This document shows positions 11,565-21,832 of a DNA stretch of 64,000 nucleotides, in pieces. The notes under the pieces were generated by a model that was not told the DNA's origin, ran no database searches, and saw nothing but the letters and a program-made list of their open reading frames with translations. Source of the stretch: Anthonomus grandis grandis. Lineage: Eukaryota; Arthropoda; Insecta; Coleoptera; Curculionidae. The position numbers and the translations under genes are program-made. The stretch lies in assembly GCF_022605725.1 (NCBI RefSeq), contig NC_065557.1, forward strand, positions 26,353,256 through 26,417,255, given 5' to 3'. Numbering within the stretch: position 1 is the first letter of the stretch; every line of letters starts with the position of its first letter.

Positions 11565-12085
11565 CTATCAGGAATACCTCAGGGCTCTATCCTTGGTCCC
11601 TTTTTCTTTATTATTTACACGTCTAAACTTATAAGCTCTCTTCATGTCGGAAAAAAATAAGCTTTTGCTAACGATACCCAGATGTACTATGACTTCTCTT
11701 CAAAAGACTTTCTTACTTGCAACGAAACTATTAATCATGAACTGAACAACCTAAAAGATCTCTTCAACGCGAAAACACGACCTTCAACTGAATCTATCAA
11801 AATCAAAACTCATACTGTTTGGCAAAAGAAATCGAATATTTAAAAAATAATATTAAAATCAAAATAGATGACCAAATATTACCATTTTAAAATTTTGCTC
11901 GTAATCTGGGTGTTATACTCGATTGTCAGCTTAATTTTTCCGCTCATGTTGAGCAACTTCTACAAAGGTCATATATATCGCTTAAACAACTATATTCCAA
12001 TAGAAACCTTTTAAGTACCAAGTTAATGGCAATGTTATGTATTCGTCTAATTTTTAATTTAAGAAAATCAGATCTCGTATCACAC
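11565..12085 (+). pseudogene. Non-LTR reverse transcriptase fragment with F-A-N-D catalytic loop
   Basis: The plus strand reads SGIPQGSILGPFFFIIYT (about 11568-11620), then FANDTQMYYDF (about 11665), then ETINHELNNLKDLF. After frameshifts it reads ARNLGVILDCQLNFSAHVEQ (about 11890-11950) and ends in a thumb-like block near 12060. These are RT blocks 4 to 7 of a Jockey/I-like element, in the right order and spacing. The catalytic FADD reads FAND, and stops and frameshifts are frequent. It is distinct in sequence from the copy at 8.4-10.0 kb. Confidence 0.75.
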
Positions 12086-12094
12086 AAATATCAA

Positions 12095-12330
12095 ACAAAT
12101 TTTTAAAATATTGAGTTTTAATGTCACGTCACAATCAAAACTTTTTTCCTATGGGTCCGAATTGTTTGAAATTTGGTATTTTGGGTTTATTTAGGAAATA
12201 ATTATTAGCTCTTAACAAATTTTTAAACGATTGAGTTTTCAGCTCACGTGACTATCAAAACTATTTTTTTATTGATCTCATTTGATTGAAACTTGGTTTA
12301 TGAGGTTTATATCGGAAACCATTATTGATT
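12095..12330 (+). repeat. Two-copy direct repeat, about 120-bp unit
   Basis: The block CAAATTTTTAAA..ATTGAGTTTT followed by TCACGT..AATCAAAACT and (A/T)TGAAA.TTGG occurs at about 12097-12180 and again at about 12217-12300. The copies are clearly diverged. No coding content. Confidence 0.55.
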
Positions 12331-12749
12331 TCTTAAAATTAAGATTAACCGTTGCTACCTCCGAGTCTGTCTAAAATTAAAATAATGCATTGCTAGAACT
12401 CCGAGGCGAGAAGCGTGTGACTCTGTCCAAAAGTTTCCAAAAGATGTCGCATTAAAATAATTAATAGACACCTATATAATATTTGTTCATTTGATTGAGA
12501 GTTGGTATTTGATTTATTTAGGTTTATATATAAGAAAAATAATGATTATAATATTATTTTTTTTAATTTATGATACTTGTAGTTGTTATCGTAAGAAACA
12601 GGGTTATTAGGGCTTAAGATTATTAATAGCTTGAAATTATTTGTAAAGAAAATAAAAGTAATAATTAGTAGTAGTAATCATTTTAGGTTATGGGATTCTT
12701 TTAAGTAGGGATTGTTAAGTAGAATATGAATGTGAAACCAGTTGCTGTG

Positions 12750-14300
12750 TAAAAAACGTGCTTCCACTTATTTTCTTTTTAACTTTTTCTGATATTTCGG
12801 ATTTTATAGCTTCTATTCAGTTATTTTTTTCTTTTAAATTCTTTTCATCTTTTAATATAATTGCCTTTCAAAATAAAAATGGAAAATAAAAACAGTCGAC
12901 GTGAAGATTCTTTTAACCAATCCCAATAGACAGACTATAGAGACAGACAGACAGAAAGATTATACGGTCTAATCTTTTCCCTTTGTGTTATGGCACTCCC
13001 ATAAATTGTAAAAAATTTTGTCGATAATTTTTTTTACTATTTTTTAAATGATCTTGATCTAAAAAAAAATTGAATTCGCAGCATATTTAAAAAAAAAAAT
13101 GATTTTGGACACGTATTTTGCTAGAAAATTGAAAAATAAAAATAAATAGGTTCTCAGTTCTTTTTAGAGTCAAATAACCTTTTTTAATGTCGATTCATTC
13201 CCTGCCGATTTTCGACCAAAAAAAAATATTTTTTTCTTTGGTTTTTTTACTGGAAATTATCAATTTAGGGCTTACATTAAAATTAGTCAATCGTCATTTT
13301 AAGAAAAAAAAGTGGGAAAAAACGAGTTTTCTTTTGGTTTTCCCACATTTTTACTAATATCTCGGGTTTTATAGCTTCGATTCAATTCATTGATGGTTTC
13401 TTTTATTCCTGTTTCTCCTCCTGTTAATTCTTTTTATATTTTACTACAATTGGCTTTCAAAATAAAAGTGAGAAATGAAAAAAAATCGATGTAAAAACTC
13501 GATTGCATTATCCCAATACATAGACTCTTATGGGATCTAATCATTTCCCTTTATATTGCGGCACTCTTATACATCGTGAAAAATTTTTTCATAAAGCTTT
13601 TTTTGAATGGTCTTTACCTAGAAAAAAGAAATTTTGAATTCAGAGCATATTTTGAAAAAATTGAATTGAATTGAAAAAAATGCTCATTTTTGGGCCGGAT
13701 TTTATTCGAAAATCGAAAAATGCAAATAAATAAGTTTTCTGTTCATTTTAGAGTCAAATATTTTTTAAATCAAATGTGTTTTAAAGGTACTCTGAAGTAG
13801 TACAGGATAGAAAAATTAAAAATTTAAATTTTTCCATAGGGCTCTTGATAATTCGATATTTTGGTTTTTTCTATTTTCTCTGATTCTGTAATAGCTAGAA
13901 TATATTTTATCTCGGGAATATATAACTAATATTCCCGAGAACTTTTATTTGAAGCAAAAAGTTGTCAGAGTTATAGTTTATTTAGAAAAAATAAAAACCA
14001 CTTTTTCGAAGTTTTTCGTGGACATACCCCTTTCGATTTTCGACCAAAAAAAATATATTTTTTTCTTTAATTTTTGTACTGGAAATTGTCAGTTTAGGAC
14101 CAACATTTAAATTTGTGAATAATCATTTTGGGAAAAGAAAATGGTACCATGGGAAAAAACGAGTTTTCTTTTGTTTTTTCCACTGTTTCATTAATATCTC
14201 GGCTTGTGTAGCTCCGATTCAATTCGTTAATAGTTTGTTGTATTCCTTTTCTAATAATCATTTGCATATTTCATTATATTGGCCTTAATATAAAGGCCAA
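12750..14300 (+). repeat. Large diverged tandem repeat, three partial units
   Basis: The landmark (C/T)TAATATCTCGG...TAGCT(T/C)CGATTCAATTC occurs at 13354 and 14191, with an older version at 12790. CGATTTTCGACCAAAAAAAA occurs at about 13206 and 14034. AGAGTCAAATA occurs at about 13167 and 13753. CAGAGCATATTT or GCAGCATATTT occurs at about 13079 and 13642. The order of the landmarks is the same in each unit. Spacing is about 565-585 bases for one step and about 835 for the next, because the last unit has extra sequence (about 13790-14030). No ORF is present. Confidence 0.65.
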
Positions 14301-14308
14301 TATAATGA
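14271..14308. repeat. Perfect 16-bp hairpin
   Basis: TCATTATATTGGCCTT at 14271-14286 is followed by a 6-base loop and its exact reverse complement AAGGCCAATATAATGA at 14293-14308. It sits at the end of the tandem repeat array. In its position inside the repeat the single-arm version (ATTGGCTTTCAAAATAAA at about 13449) is also seen, so the palindrome may be a local inversion-duplication. Confidence 0.7.
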
Positions 14309-14309
14309 C

Positions 14310-15398
14310 AACCTTCATCGTCCTGTATCGCTGCATTTGACTCTCAATTTCTCGCTTAAAAAATGCATTTTCGAAATGTGTAAGGGAACAAGTATATTGG
14401 ACATAGAATAAGAGGAGATAAATATGAAATACATCGGTAGATTATTGAGGAAAGAATTTAGGGGAAAGGTGAATAGTGAGAAAACAAAACTCATTGCTCA
14501 AAGATCTACACTGATGGCTCATCCAAAAATCTTCAGATCAGCTGTTTGACGAGTTGCTTGCCACTTGGATTGTCAATGTTTAAAGAGAGACGGCCAAAAG
14601 AAAGGAGTAGAGCGGAGCTCTTATCACATCATGGTTCTTGGAAGCATGATACGCCAAAAAAACGTAAAAACAAATAGTTGTTACTCACCGCGTTGCCGCG
14701 GCAGCAACTGTTAAAAAACCTCTAATTAATTTTCCTTTTTTAAATAATTTCCTCTGACCAAAAGCTTTTCTACTGGTTCCAACTAATCAATAATACAAGC
14801 AAACTTGCTGTTCTAGGAACTGCGTTTCGGTTGAATCCGCAATTCGTATGTATCGTATTCATACTTTTGGCATCGTATTGTATAACTGCATTGATTCAAA
14901 CCTCCGTAAGATACGGCATATTGTTATGTACTTATACAATAGTATTGTATAATATCTAAGATTTAATTTTAGTACGAATAATACGAATTACTAAGTTAGG
15001 ATGATTCGAATCTCAACCTCTTTCCAACATATAAGTATTTACGCTTTGCGAATCTGTGGATCCAAACCAAAGATTTCTTTAATAAGGAAAGTCCTCGCGG
15101 CAGTTGGGCGACACTGATAATTAGGTGTAGGAGTTGCTTGACCGGCTTCGAATATAAACAATTATCTCTGTGTAGTTTTTACTAGTTCTGTAGTAACCGC
15201 CCATTAACTATGTTATTTACGTTTTTATTTCCATTTCCCTCCTTTGTGACTGCATACTGTCATTTTATGTCAATTTACATTTTTTGTTATTTTGAAACAA
15301 ATATTTATAGAAAATAAAGAAAAAAAATGTTAACATAACACCATTTCTTTCTATCTATTGTAGACCCCTAAAGATGAATTAAGGTCGGGACACATACA
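14310..15398. other. Intergenic, no gene seen
   Basis: No supported coding region. Short repeats are scattered in it, but no element boundary could be recognised. Confidence 0.35.
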
Positions 15399-15861
15399 GT
15401 GCGGCCCTTAATTTAAAAGATAAAAGGAGAAGAGAGGACTTCTCCTTTTATCTTTTAAATGCGTTTATATAAAAATTTAAAATTTGGCATACAGCATTAG
15501 CAACCTAAATACTACTTTTTGGTCTCTAGCTCATTTTGCAAAACTTCAAAATGGCGGCGCGACACCATATTAAAAATAAAATTAAACAAAGAGGGGGATC
15601 ATGCGATACACCGTTTGAAAGCTCCCACGAATGCTTTATGATCCTTGAATATTAAGTCATTACTTTTACCCATAACCAAATAGCGGTTTCAAAATCTTAT
15701 TTTTCGCATTTTTTGGCACCGGTACGCCATTTTTAAGTTTTGCAAAATCAGCTAGGGACCAAAAAGCAGTATTTAGGTTGCTGGTGTGTGCCAAATTTCA
15801 AATTTTTATATAAACGCATTCGAAAGATAAGAGAAGAGAGGGGGACAATCAAGAGCCGCAC
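15399..15861. repeat. Foldback (long inverted repeat) element, about 463 bp
   Basis: GTGCGGCCCTTAATT at 15399-15413 is matched by the inverse of AATCAAGAGCCGCAC at 15847-15861, that is GTGCGGCYCTTRATT at both ends. The symmetry continues inward over more than 130 bases per arm. For example GCGTTTATATAAAAATTT (about 15461) is matched by its inverse at about 15800, and CAACCTAAATACT is matched by AGTATTTAGGTTG. A smaller hairpin (AAAAGATAAAAGGAGAAG against its inverse, about 15415-15455) lies in the left arm. The interior of about 170 bp is unique. No transposase is encoded. Weaker symmetry (GGTCGG) continues a little outside the stated ends. Confidence 0.75.
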
Positions 15862-16102
15862 CGTAAATTCGTACCGACCCGGAGCGCAGCTCGACCATGT
15901 CTCGGTACGTTATCCACCAAACCACACATCTCCGAGAGTGCAACTTAGCGGGGCCGCCCGTACCGAATCGCACCTTACTCCGCAAAGTGGTCCGTTTGTT
16001 TTTTGAGTTTCCATAGCTATAAGTCCACAGGAATGTTCTCACATTCTAGGACTAGAAATTCGGCACTAGTAGCTATTGAGTTAGATAAAGAACATAGATT
16101 AG

Positions 16103-16273
16103 ATAAAACTGCACAGAAACGAACGAGGTGTGCATGGGTTTATAGTGGAAAAATTTAAAACATTGTTTCCCCATCTAATGGATGATGACGAAAGTGAAGA
16201 AAAAATTAAGGAAGAAAGACAAATTTTGGAGGCTATCAATAACACCAAAAGAACGACTGGCTATATGTTTAAG
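16103..16273 (+). other. Exon-like open segment of unknown identity
   Basis: The frame is open from the stop at 16100 to a possible donor (AAG|GTATTT at 16271-16276). It encodes an acidic, charged peptide with VEKFKTLFPHLMDDDESEEK and ILEAINNTKRTTGYMFK. A second frame just upstream reads ELDKEHRLDKTAQKRTR, reminiscent of the basic N-terminus of PIF/Harbinger proteins, but this is weak. It could be an exon of a transposon or host gene. I do not recognise it. Confidence 0.25.
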
Positions 16274-16705
16274 GTATTTTATTATTAACTATAATATGTA
16301 TTTTTATTTATCTGATATTAAGAATTATCAAGAATAAGCAAAGCCACCATCTATAGATTACAATAAGTCAGGCCACTCGACCTACTCTGAAAAACGCCCT
16401 CTCATGTCTCCGTTCTTCGCTTTACCACGGAAGCCGGCTTCGCCGTATTACTTTTCGCATATACCTTAAATTGCCCACCTGGCGCAAGTTACGGGTTCTA
16501 ACCCGCTACCTTATGCCGACCCTGCATAATAATTGTATAATAAGCCTTTGTCAATAATTATATTATTATAAATACCATAGATTATATTGTAACCAGTTCA
16601 ATTCAATTATGTTTAATTAGATTTAAGACTTAAGTTAGGTTAATTGCAACCGTTCTCGAATAAATTTGTTTTTTAAAAAGCAAATGCTCGGAGCTATCAT
16701 TTAAC

Positions 16706-16720
16706 TGGCGCAGTCGGTAG
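16706..16720 (+). other. Primer-binding site of a Ty3/Gypsy-type element (tRNA-Ser type)
   Basis: TGGCGCAGTCGGTAG at 16706-16720 is identical to the primer-binding site beside the complete LTR at 43814-44142. It is complementary to a tRNA 3' end of the form CGACTGCGCCA, as in insect tRNA-Ser. By analogy, a 5' LTR would end just before it (about 16705) and a leader follows. The left limit of that LTR could not be located with confidence (somewhere around 16300-16400). Internal coding sequence is missing, because unrelated non-LTR sequence starts by about 17085. Confidence 0.6.
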
Positions 16721-17084
16721 TTCGGTTTTTCTAATAGGACAAAAATTGCCTTTTTGGGTTCGTTTTTACGGTTTGAAGACCGCTGCAATCCTTGGAAGCT
16801 GAAAAGAAGGTCTGGAGAAACCTTCAAGAATCGTCGGAAGTACCTGCAACGATCCAACTTCCAGCAACCAGGCTATAAGATAGTAGTTTAGGCTATAAGA
16901 TCCTAGGAGTACACAAATCGATTCCTATAGGAGAACAATGGATATTTTTCCTAAAACATTACTGTAAGTGAACGTTTTTCCTTAATATTTTTTTATCCTT
17001 AGTGATATATCCATTTATTTTTGAGTGTCGGTAAGTACTTTTTTACCATTTTATTAATATTTACTTAAGTTTTATCGTTTATAA

Positions 17085-17696
17085 ATGGGAATCAAATTGG
17101 ATCCCAAACTCTCCTGGCACGATCATGCAGACACCAGAATAAAGAAGGCCACCTGCGCGCTATGGGCCTGCAGGTGGGCTTTTGGCAATACCTGGGGTCT
17201 GTCTCCTAAGATCCTCCACTGGATCTACTCGCGCATTGTGAGACCTCTTCTCACATACGGGGCTATCGTTTGGTGGCCATGTACGGAGAAAGCGAAAATT
17301 CGTGCTCAACTGGACAGAGTCCAACGTCTTGCATGTCTCAGCATAACGGGTTCCATGCGGACGGCGCCAACTAGAGCGCTTGAGACTTTGCTGAGCCTTC
17401 CGCCTCTGGACCTCGTTGTGCAATTCGAGACTGCGTACAGGCTATACGTCCTCGTCGAACTACGTGCTGGCGAGACCGGTCACACAAAAATTTGGTCACG
17501 GGCCATACAGGAATGTCCTCTCCTTCTGATGGGCAGTGACTGCATGGCTCTTAAAGTGTCCCTGAATTTGTTTTCATTGATGATCTCCCGAACGTCAATG
17601 AACACAGCCAGAGTGGTTGAGATTCAAGGTCATTTTCACTTTAACATGGGCAGCACAGGAAGTGGCCTGACGGTGGAAAAATTAATGGTTGTATAG
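17085..17696 (+). pseudogene. Non-LTR retrotransposon ORF2, C-terminal fragment
   Basis: The first about 125 residues match the thumb/C-terminal part of I/R1/LOA-group reverse transcriptases. They include GIKLDPKLSWHDH, KATCALWACRWAFG, WGLSPKILHWIYSRIVRPLL, YGAIVWWP, RVQRLACLSITGSMRT and the PPLDLV motif. After about residue 140 the similarity to the expected RNase H region fades. The 5' part (endonuclease, catalytic FADD) is missing, so it is a 5'-truncated or internally deleted copy. Its base composition is visibly richer in G+C than the neighbours, which suggests a different and perhaps younger source family. The initial Met is internal to the original protein and not a true start. Confidence 0.75.
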
Positions 17697-18366
17697 TCTT
17701 TATTTCGAAAACGCTAATTCTATAAAACATTAGTCTACTTATAATAGTTCTAGATAATCTTCTAAATTATCCTGATGAATATCCTGAACAGGTAAATGTT
17801 TTCATTTTTTTTTCTGTAATTTGGGGTATCAAAAATAAATGGGGTTTGCCCAGAGAGCGCCTTTGTAATTCGACTCTTATGTTTCACGATGCAAGTTATT
17901 GGCATCAGTTGCGGCTTGCAGCGACAGAACGGGGTACGTGAAACATGTAGATATTAATTTTTTTTTAAATAATCATGTACAAATTTTGTTCCATATGTTT
18001 TTAAAAGTGGCATTTTACGCGAAATGGACCACTTGTGGACATTTCAAGATGTTTTTCAAAGCATAAACCGAGTTTTCAACCAACTGACGATTTTTTTGTA
18101 ATCTACTTGTCATAGAGTTGAGTTATTATTATACCCCAAATAAGTATCAATACCCTGTATTTTAACTTTTCCATAAAACACTTTGTTGTTCTTTGTTATA
18201 ATAAGTTCGAGTCAAATCACCCTTTTTCTCCTGGAAAGCTACAGCGTCGTTAGTATTGAAGTATATTTTATATTCATCTCTTATTTTTTTGCTCGCGCAG
18301 ATGCTGCTGTCGGAGTACGTTTTAGTGGTGTTAAAGGATTTTCATCTTGTCGCTATTCTCCAGATA
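17697..18366. other. Intergenic, no gene seen
   Basis: A+T-rich. The open frame on the plus strand at 18183-18431 overlaps the Harbinger fragment antisense and has no domain. Confidence 0.35.
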
Positions 18367-18860
18367 TTACTTTTTCAGTTTCAGTTTTTCATCTTCTTGG
18401 TAATATGAAGATCTTGGTGAATAAGTTGTAGATGAGTTACGTCTAAGGAAGTTATAAAGAGCACAACATGCTAAAACTAAAGTATCAACCATTTTAATGT
18501 CAATAGCAATATCCGTATGAAACATACGAAACTGGCTAGCCATTATACCAAAAGCATTTTCTACGATGCTCCGTGCTCTAATTAATCTATAATTAAATAT
18601 CCTTTCTTCCTTTGTTAGGTTTTTTTGAGCATACAGCTTCATTAGGTTAGTTTCTTCAAGTAGCGGAAAAGCTTTATCTCCTACAAAAGTATAAGACAAG
18701 GTAAATTGTGTTCCACTGGGAGTTTTAGGACGCGGCAGATGTAATTTGTTATTTATCAGTAGTTTCTTTCAAAACCCTTCCATAGGAAATCCGATCATTA
18801 ATACATATTGGGAACTAACCCAACAACACCCTTTTCTGTCATCGAGGTGTATTTATTTTT
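18367..18860 (-). pseudogene. Second PIF/Harbinger transposase remnant
   Basis: The open part (18367-18699) has YTFVGDKAFPL (second catalytic Asp; the usual GDEAF reads GDKAF), FNYRLIRARSIVENAFGIMA (catalytic Glu in VENAF), FRMFHTDI, and the conserved end LACCALYNFLRR. Upstream on the minus strand, out of frame, further pieces can be read: DRISYGRVLK at about 18790 and LHLPRPKTPSGTQF at about 18740. The N-terminal half with the first Asp is missing. It is from a different lineage than the copy at 3.8-4.3 kb, as the two differ at most non-motif positions. Confidence 0.75.
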
Positions 18861-19149
18861 ATTTTGTTTATGTTCATAATTTTAAGGACACGATCGAACC
18901 CTAGAAGATTCCCACAAGTCAGAAAATTGTCAATTTGAAGTGATTACTTTTAAAGGCTTCAAACTTTTAAAAATAACAAATATAACCCATGAATTGCCAT
19001 GTAACTGTAAGGCTCTTAAGTCTTAAGCCCTTTTTCACATCGCTTGTTGATGAAAGATGCATTTATTGAGCATCTTTACACCCACTAAGTAAAACAAGCT
19101 GGTAAAAATGTCGCACGGGCAAAGTTTAGTTAATACAGTCGATCTCAGT

Positions 19150-19545
19150 TGTTGTAGAAGTAAGGATGGGTTACTGTCCCCGAGATGTAGTGTGTGAGTC
19201 GAGTCGCGATCGAAGTGAGAAGTTGCTCACGAGTTACCACTATTTCCTTTACTCTTTAAACCCTAACATTGGGTCTGTCTCTCTCTAGACTCTTCGTGGC
19301 CAAATACTGGTCGAGAGTTACTGTTACTGTTCTGTTAGTTAATTTAATACTTATTATCTAGTTGGAGTTCGGTTTTGTTCAGGTGTTTGGTTAGTATTAG
19401 ATTTAGTTATTAGACGTGGCAACGTTGGACACGGTGTGTTAACAGGCCTTGATTTCGCTCGTGAATATATAATATAATTTAAAAAAGTAAAAACGAGTTA
19501 CAGCGACCAAATTAGCTTTCATTTCAAGAACCCAATGATCAAACA
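19150..19545 (+). repeat. Solo or 5' LTR of a Copia-type element
   Basis: The segment begins TGTTGTAGAAG and ends ...GATCAAACA. It is followed directly by TGGTAGCAGCGG (19546 onward), close to TGGTAGCAGAGC, the site complementary to initiator tRNA-Met that primes Copia-group elements. An A+T box (ATATATAATATAATTT at about 19465) and moderate G+C fit an LTR of 396 bp. No second copy of this LTR and no Copia polyprotein were seen downstream. The element is therefore truncated or only its 5' end is kept. Confidence 0.5.
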
Positions 19546-20204
19546 TGGTAGCAGCGGTGTAGTTTCGTCGTGCAGTGGCGTAAAAAAAAGCAAATTATTG
19601 CTTTTACAGTAGAGGGTCGCCGTGGGTTCTAACCTAACTTATAAATGAGTTTTAAGCATAGAGTAATTAAAAGTATAAGAGGGTTTAATCCCATAGTAAC
19701 AAGTAGGCACCATCTTTACCCTAAACTCGATTGCAGCATCACGGATGCGGTCTAACCGAACTAAAATAATTGACATTTGCCACAGTCGGTAAAATAGTCT
19801 ACTGTAATTAATAATTACATTTCTATGACCGATCCGTCATAGACATGAATCGAGTAAGAAACACTTTGACCAATTTTCAACTCATTCTGATGTGAGGTTT
19901 TTTTTTTAAGTACTTTTCTAAGATGCTAAAAGTGACCAATCACGAGAGCGGATTAGACGTCGGAAAAGCGGCAAATGAGCAGGACTACGCCGCCTTTAAA
20001 AATAAGTTGACACTGATGTATACCCTAAATTCTAGATGTCGGTCCTTTCTCTTAACTATTCAAGGAGAATCCCTGGATCTTACTCCCATCTTATCGAGGT
20101 GAGGTACCTCTTTGAGTAGTGACCTGGTAGAATGGAAGTTGTTTCACTTATTGTGCTTTTGGTACTTCCTAGCAGCAAAGCACTGATGATACCTTTTGTC
20201 AGAC
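19546..20204. other. Leader-like and intergenic sequence
   Basis: After the primer-site-like motif comes about 380 bp of non-coding sequence, then an ATG-initiated open frame of 46 codons at 19923-20063 with no recognised domain. This could be the start of a gag gene belonging to the LTR at 19150-19545, but that is not supported by similarity. Confidence 0.25.
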
Positions 20205-20612
20205 CTAGTAAAAAAGTGGTCTAGCATAATTATGTTCATTCTGAACATCATATTGAGATTGCTGGATTACAATAGCAGGAAATAAAGTCAATGTATCTTC
20301 CCAAGGTACTTGTGCCTCAACCAGTACTGGGGCATTTTGAATAATACTTGGGCCAGCAATTGGAAGAGCACACTTTCTTAAACCAGTATGTATAGTACTA
20401 GTAAATGAAATATCATCAAAATGGTCTTGACATAAATAACACCTTGTTGAGGTTGGGCTTAAACCAAGTATTTTAAACCATTCGGACCTCCTAATAATGT
20501 CACTTTCAGGAAATTTAAAGAAAATTTTATTTTTGTATGAATCCTCAATAGGCCAATAGTATGTATTAGTAGGTGCCTTGCATTTAAAAATGAATTTTCC
20601 TGGTGATAACAT
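20205..20612 (-). CDS. THAP-like zinc-finger domain ORF
   Basis: This is an open frame of 135 codons. Residues about 5-84 resemble a THAP domain, the C2CH DNA-binding fold of THAP proteins and P-element transposases. It has a Cys near the N-terminus (C11), FFKFPESDIIRRSEWFKILG with the conserved Trp, CYLCQDHFDD supplying the Cys-x2-His pair, and the closing Leu-Pro (KCALPIAG). The usual first Cys of the N-terminal pair is not visible, so the finger may be damaged or start in an earlier exon. The rest has no known domain and ends without a transposase. It could be an exon of a THAP gene, a P-element remnant, or a retrocopy. Confidence 0.5.
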   Translation of the reverse strand: MLSPGKFIFKCKAPTNTYYWPIEDSYKNKIFFKFPESDIIRRSEWFKILGLSPTSTRCYLCQDHFDDISFTSTIHTGLRKCALPIAGPSIIQNAPVLVEAQVPWEDTLTLFPAIVIQQSQYDVQNEHNYARPLFY

Positions 20613-21129
20613 TATTAGGGCAGTTTTAAAATGGTAAACAACAATTTTAGGTGACCTACAACATGGTGAAAACTATATGATGAAATTACACTTTAATCAC
20701 TTTAAGCTACATTTTTAACTATTTTTTGTTGAGAAAAAAACAACAGGACACACCCAATGAACGCCAAAATAAAAAGGAATAAGCAATGGCGACGATCGAT
20801 GATGCGAAGGTGGGGGCAAGGAACGAAAGAAAATTGATAATCTAATGACAATTATGACAGAAGTTGGCCCTCGATGTGGTCTAACCGAACTAAATTTTTT
20901 AGGTTAAGTTTTAGAACTTGATGATCAGGTTAGGCTACCTCTTGAACACTCTTTTAATATTCATTTATTTCTATGGTTTTAAGCCTCACAACACAAGCTA
21001 GGGAAGGGGATACGTATTGAGATCAGCGAATGCGCGATTACCAGTTCCAGTAGTGTAGAGTATCATTAAACGCAAACCCTTGTTGAAATCATACAAGGTA
21101 ATTTTTTTGGTTAGATTAAAAAGTCATCA
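20613..21129. other. Intergenic, no gene seen
   Basis: No supported feature. A short G+C-richer block lies at 20755-20830. Confidence 0.35.
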
Positions 21130-21588
21130 TGCCCGAACAAAAAAATGAAGCAGGTGCAGAGGAAGGTGCACTCTATCAAGTTATGGCACTCTAAAAGAAG
21201 AACTTATCCGAGATAGAAATGTAGTTGGGATGCTGGATTCTAAGACTTCTGAGCATCTGCAGCTAAAAGAACACTTGGATTTAAAAAAGTGCAGTGTGAT
21301 GGCTAAGCAAGCAGAATTACAAGCATCCCAGTCAAGGGAATTATCTAGTCGTCAAGTAAGTCGAGTGCAGTCAACTAAAAGTGAAAAGTCAAAGGTTCCA
21401 GGTATTTCCAACCAAGGTAGGGAAAAAACAACTTTCGAAGTGGCAATATTGAAGTGTAGGTTCTGTGGTCTACGACCCCACTCTAGGGATCAATGCCCAA
21501 CGGCAAAATCTACATGTAGGAAGTGCCAGAAGCCAGGACATTGGGCAATAGTATATAGGAGTACCACTAAGGTCAGACTTATCCACAC
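21130..21588 (+). pseudogene. LTR-retrotransposon gag fragment with two zinc knuckles
   Basis: From ATG at 21130 the frame is broken by a stop at about 21193, then open from 21230. A Lys/Gln/Ser-rich region is followed by two nucleocapsid-type knuckles: CRFCGLRPHSRDQC (about 21460-21500) and CRKCQKPGHWAIVY (about 21515-21560). The last Cys of the second knuckle is replaced by Tyr. This is the C-terminal end of a gag protein of the Gypsy type. It stops at the AAT microsatellite that forms the tail of the non-LTR element inserted next to it, so the insertion split this gag. No pol was recognised on the far side. Confidence 0.65.
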
Positions 21589-21601
21589 TAATAATAATGT
21601 A

Positions 21602-21650
<49 letters not shown>
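21589..21650 (-). repeat. (AAT)n microsatellite, 3' tail of the non-LTR element
   Basis: About 20 AAT units with one TGT interruption. In the orientation of the neighbouring minus-strand retrotransposon this is (ATT)n directly after AATAAAGGAT, as expected for a CR1/Jockey-type element whose 3' end is a simple repeat instead of poly(A). Confidence 0.85.
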
Positions 21651-21832
21651 TCCTTTATTTGCCAACAAAATCGTATACAGGACGACAAAGCAACGTCATA
21701 CAAAGGAGGATCTAGCTCCCATGGGGTACATTAATTTTTCTTATCTAGAATTCATAGAGGCAATATACTTATATAAACAAAATAACAAAATTTAAAATAA
21801 ATATTCTAAATATCTAACACAAGTTAAAATTA

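Noticed and set aside
21470..21715. ORFs with long Asn or Ile runs across the AAT microsatellite
   Set aside because: Translation of a simple repeat. The gag zinc-knuckle part is real but ends before the repeat.
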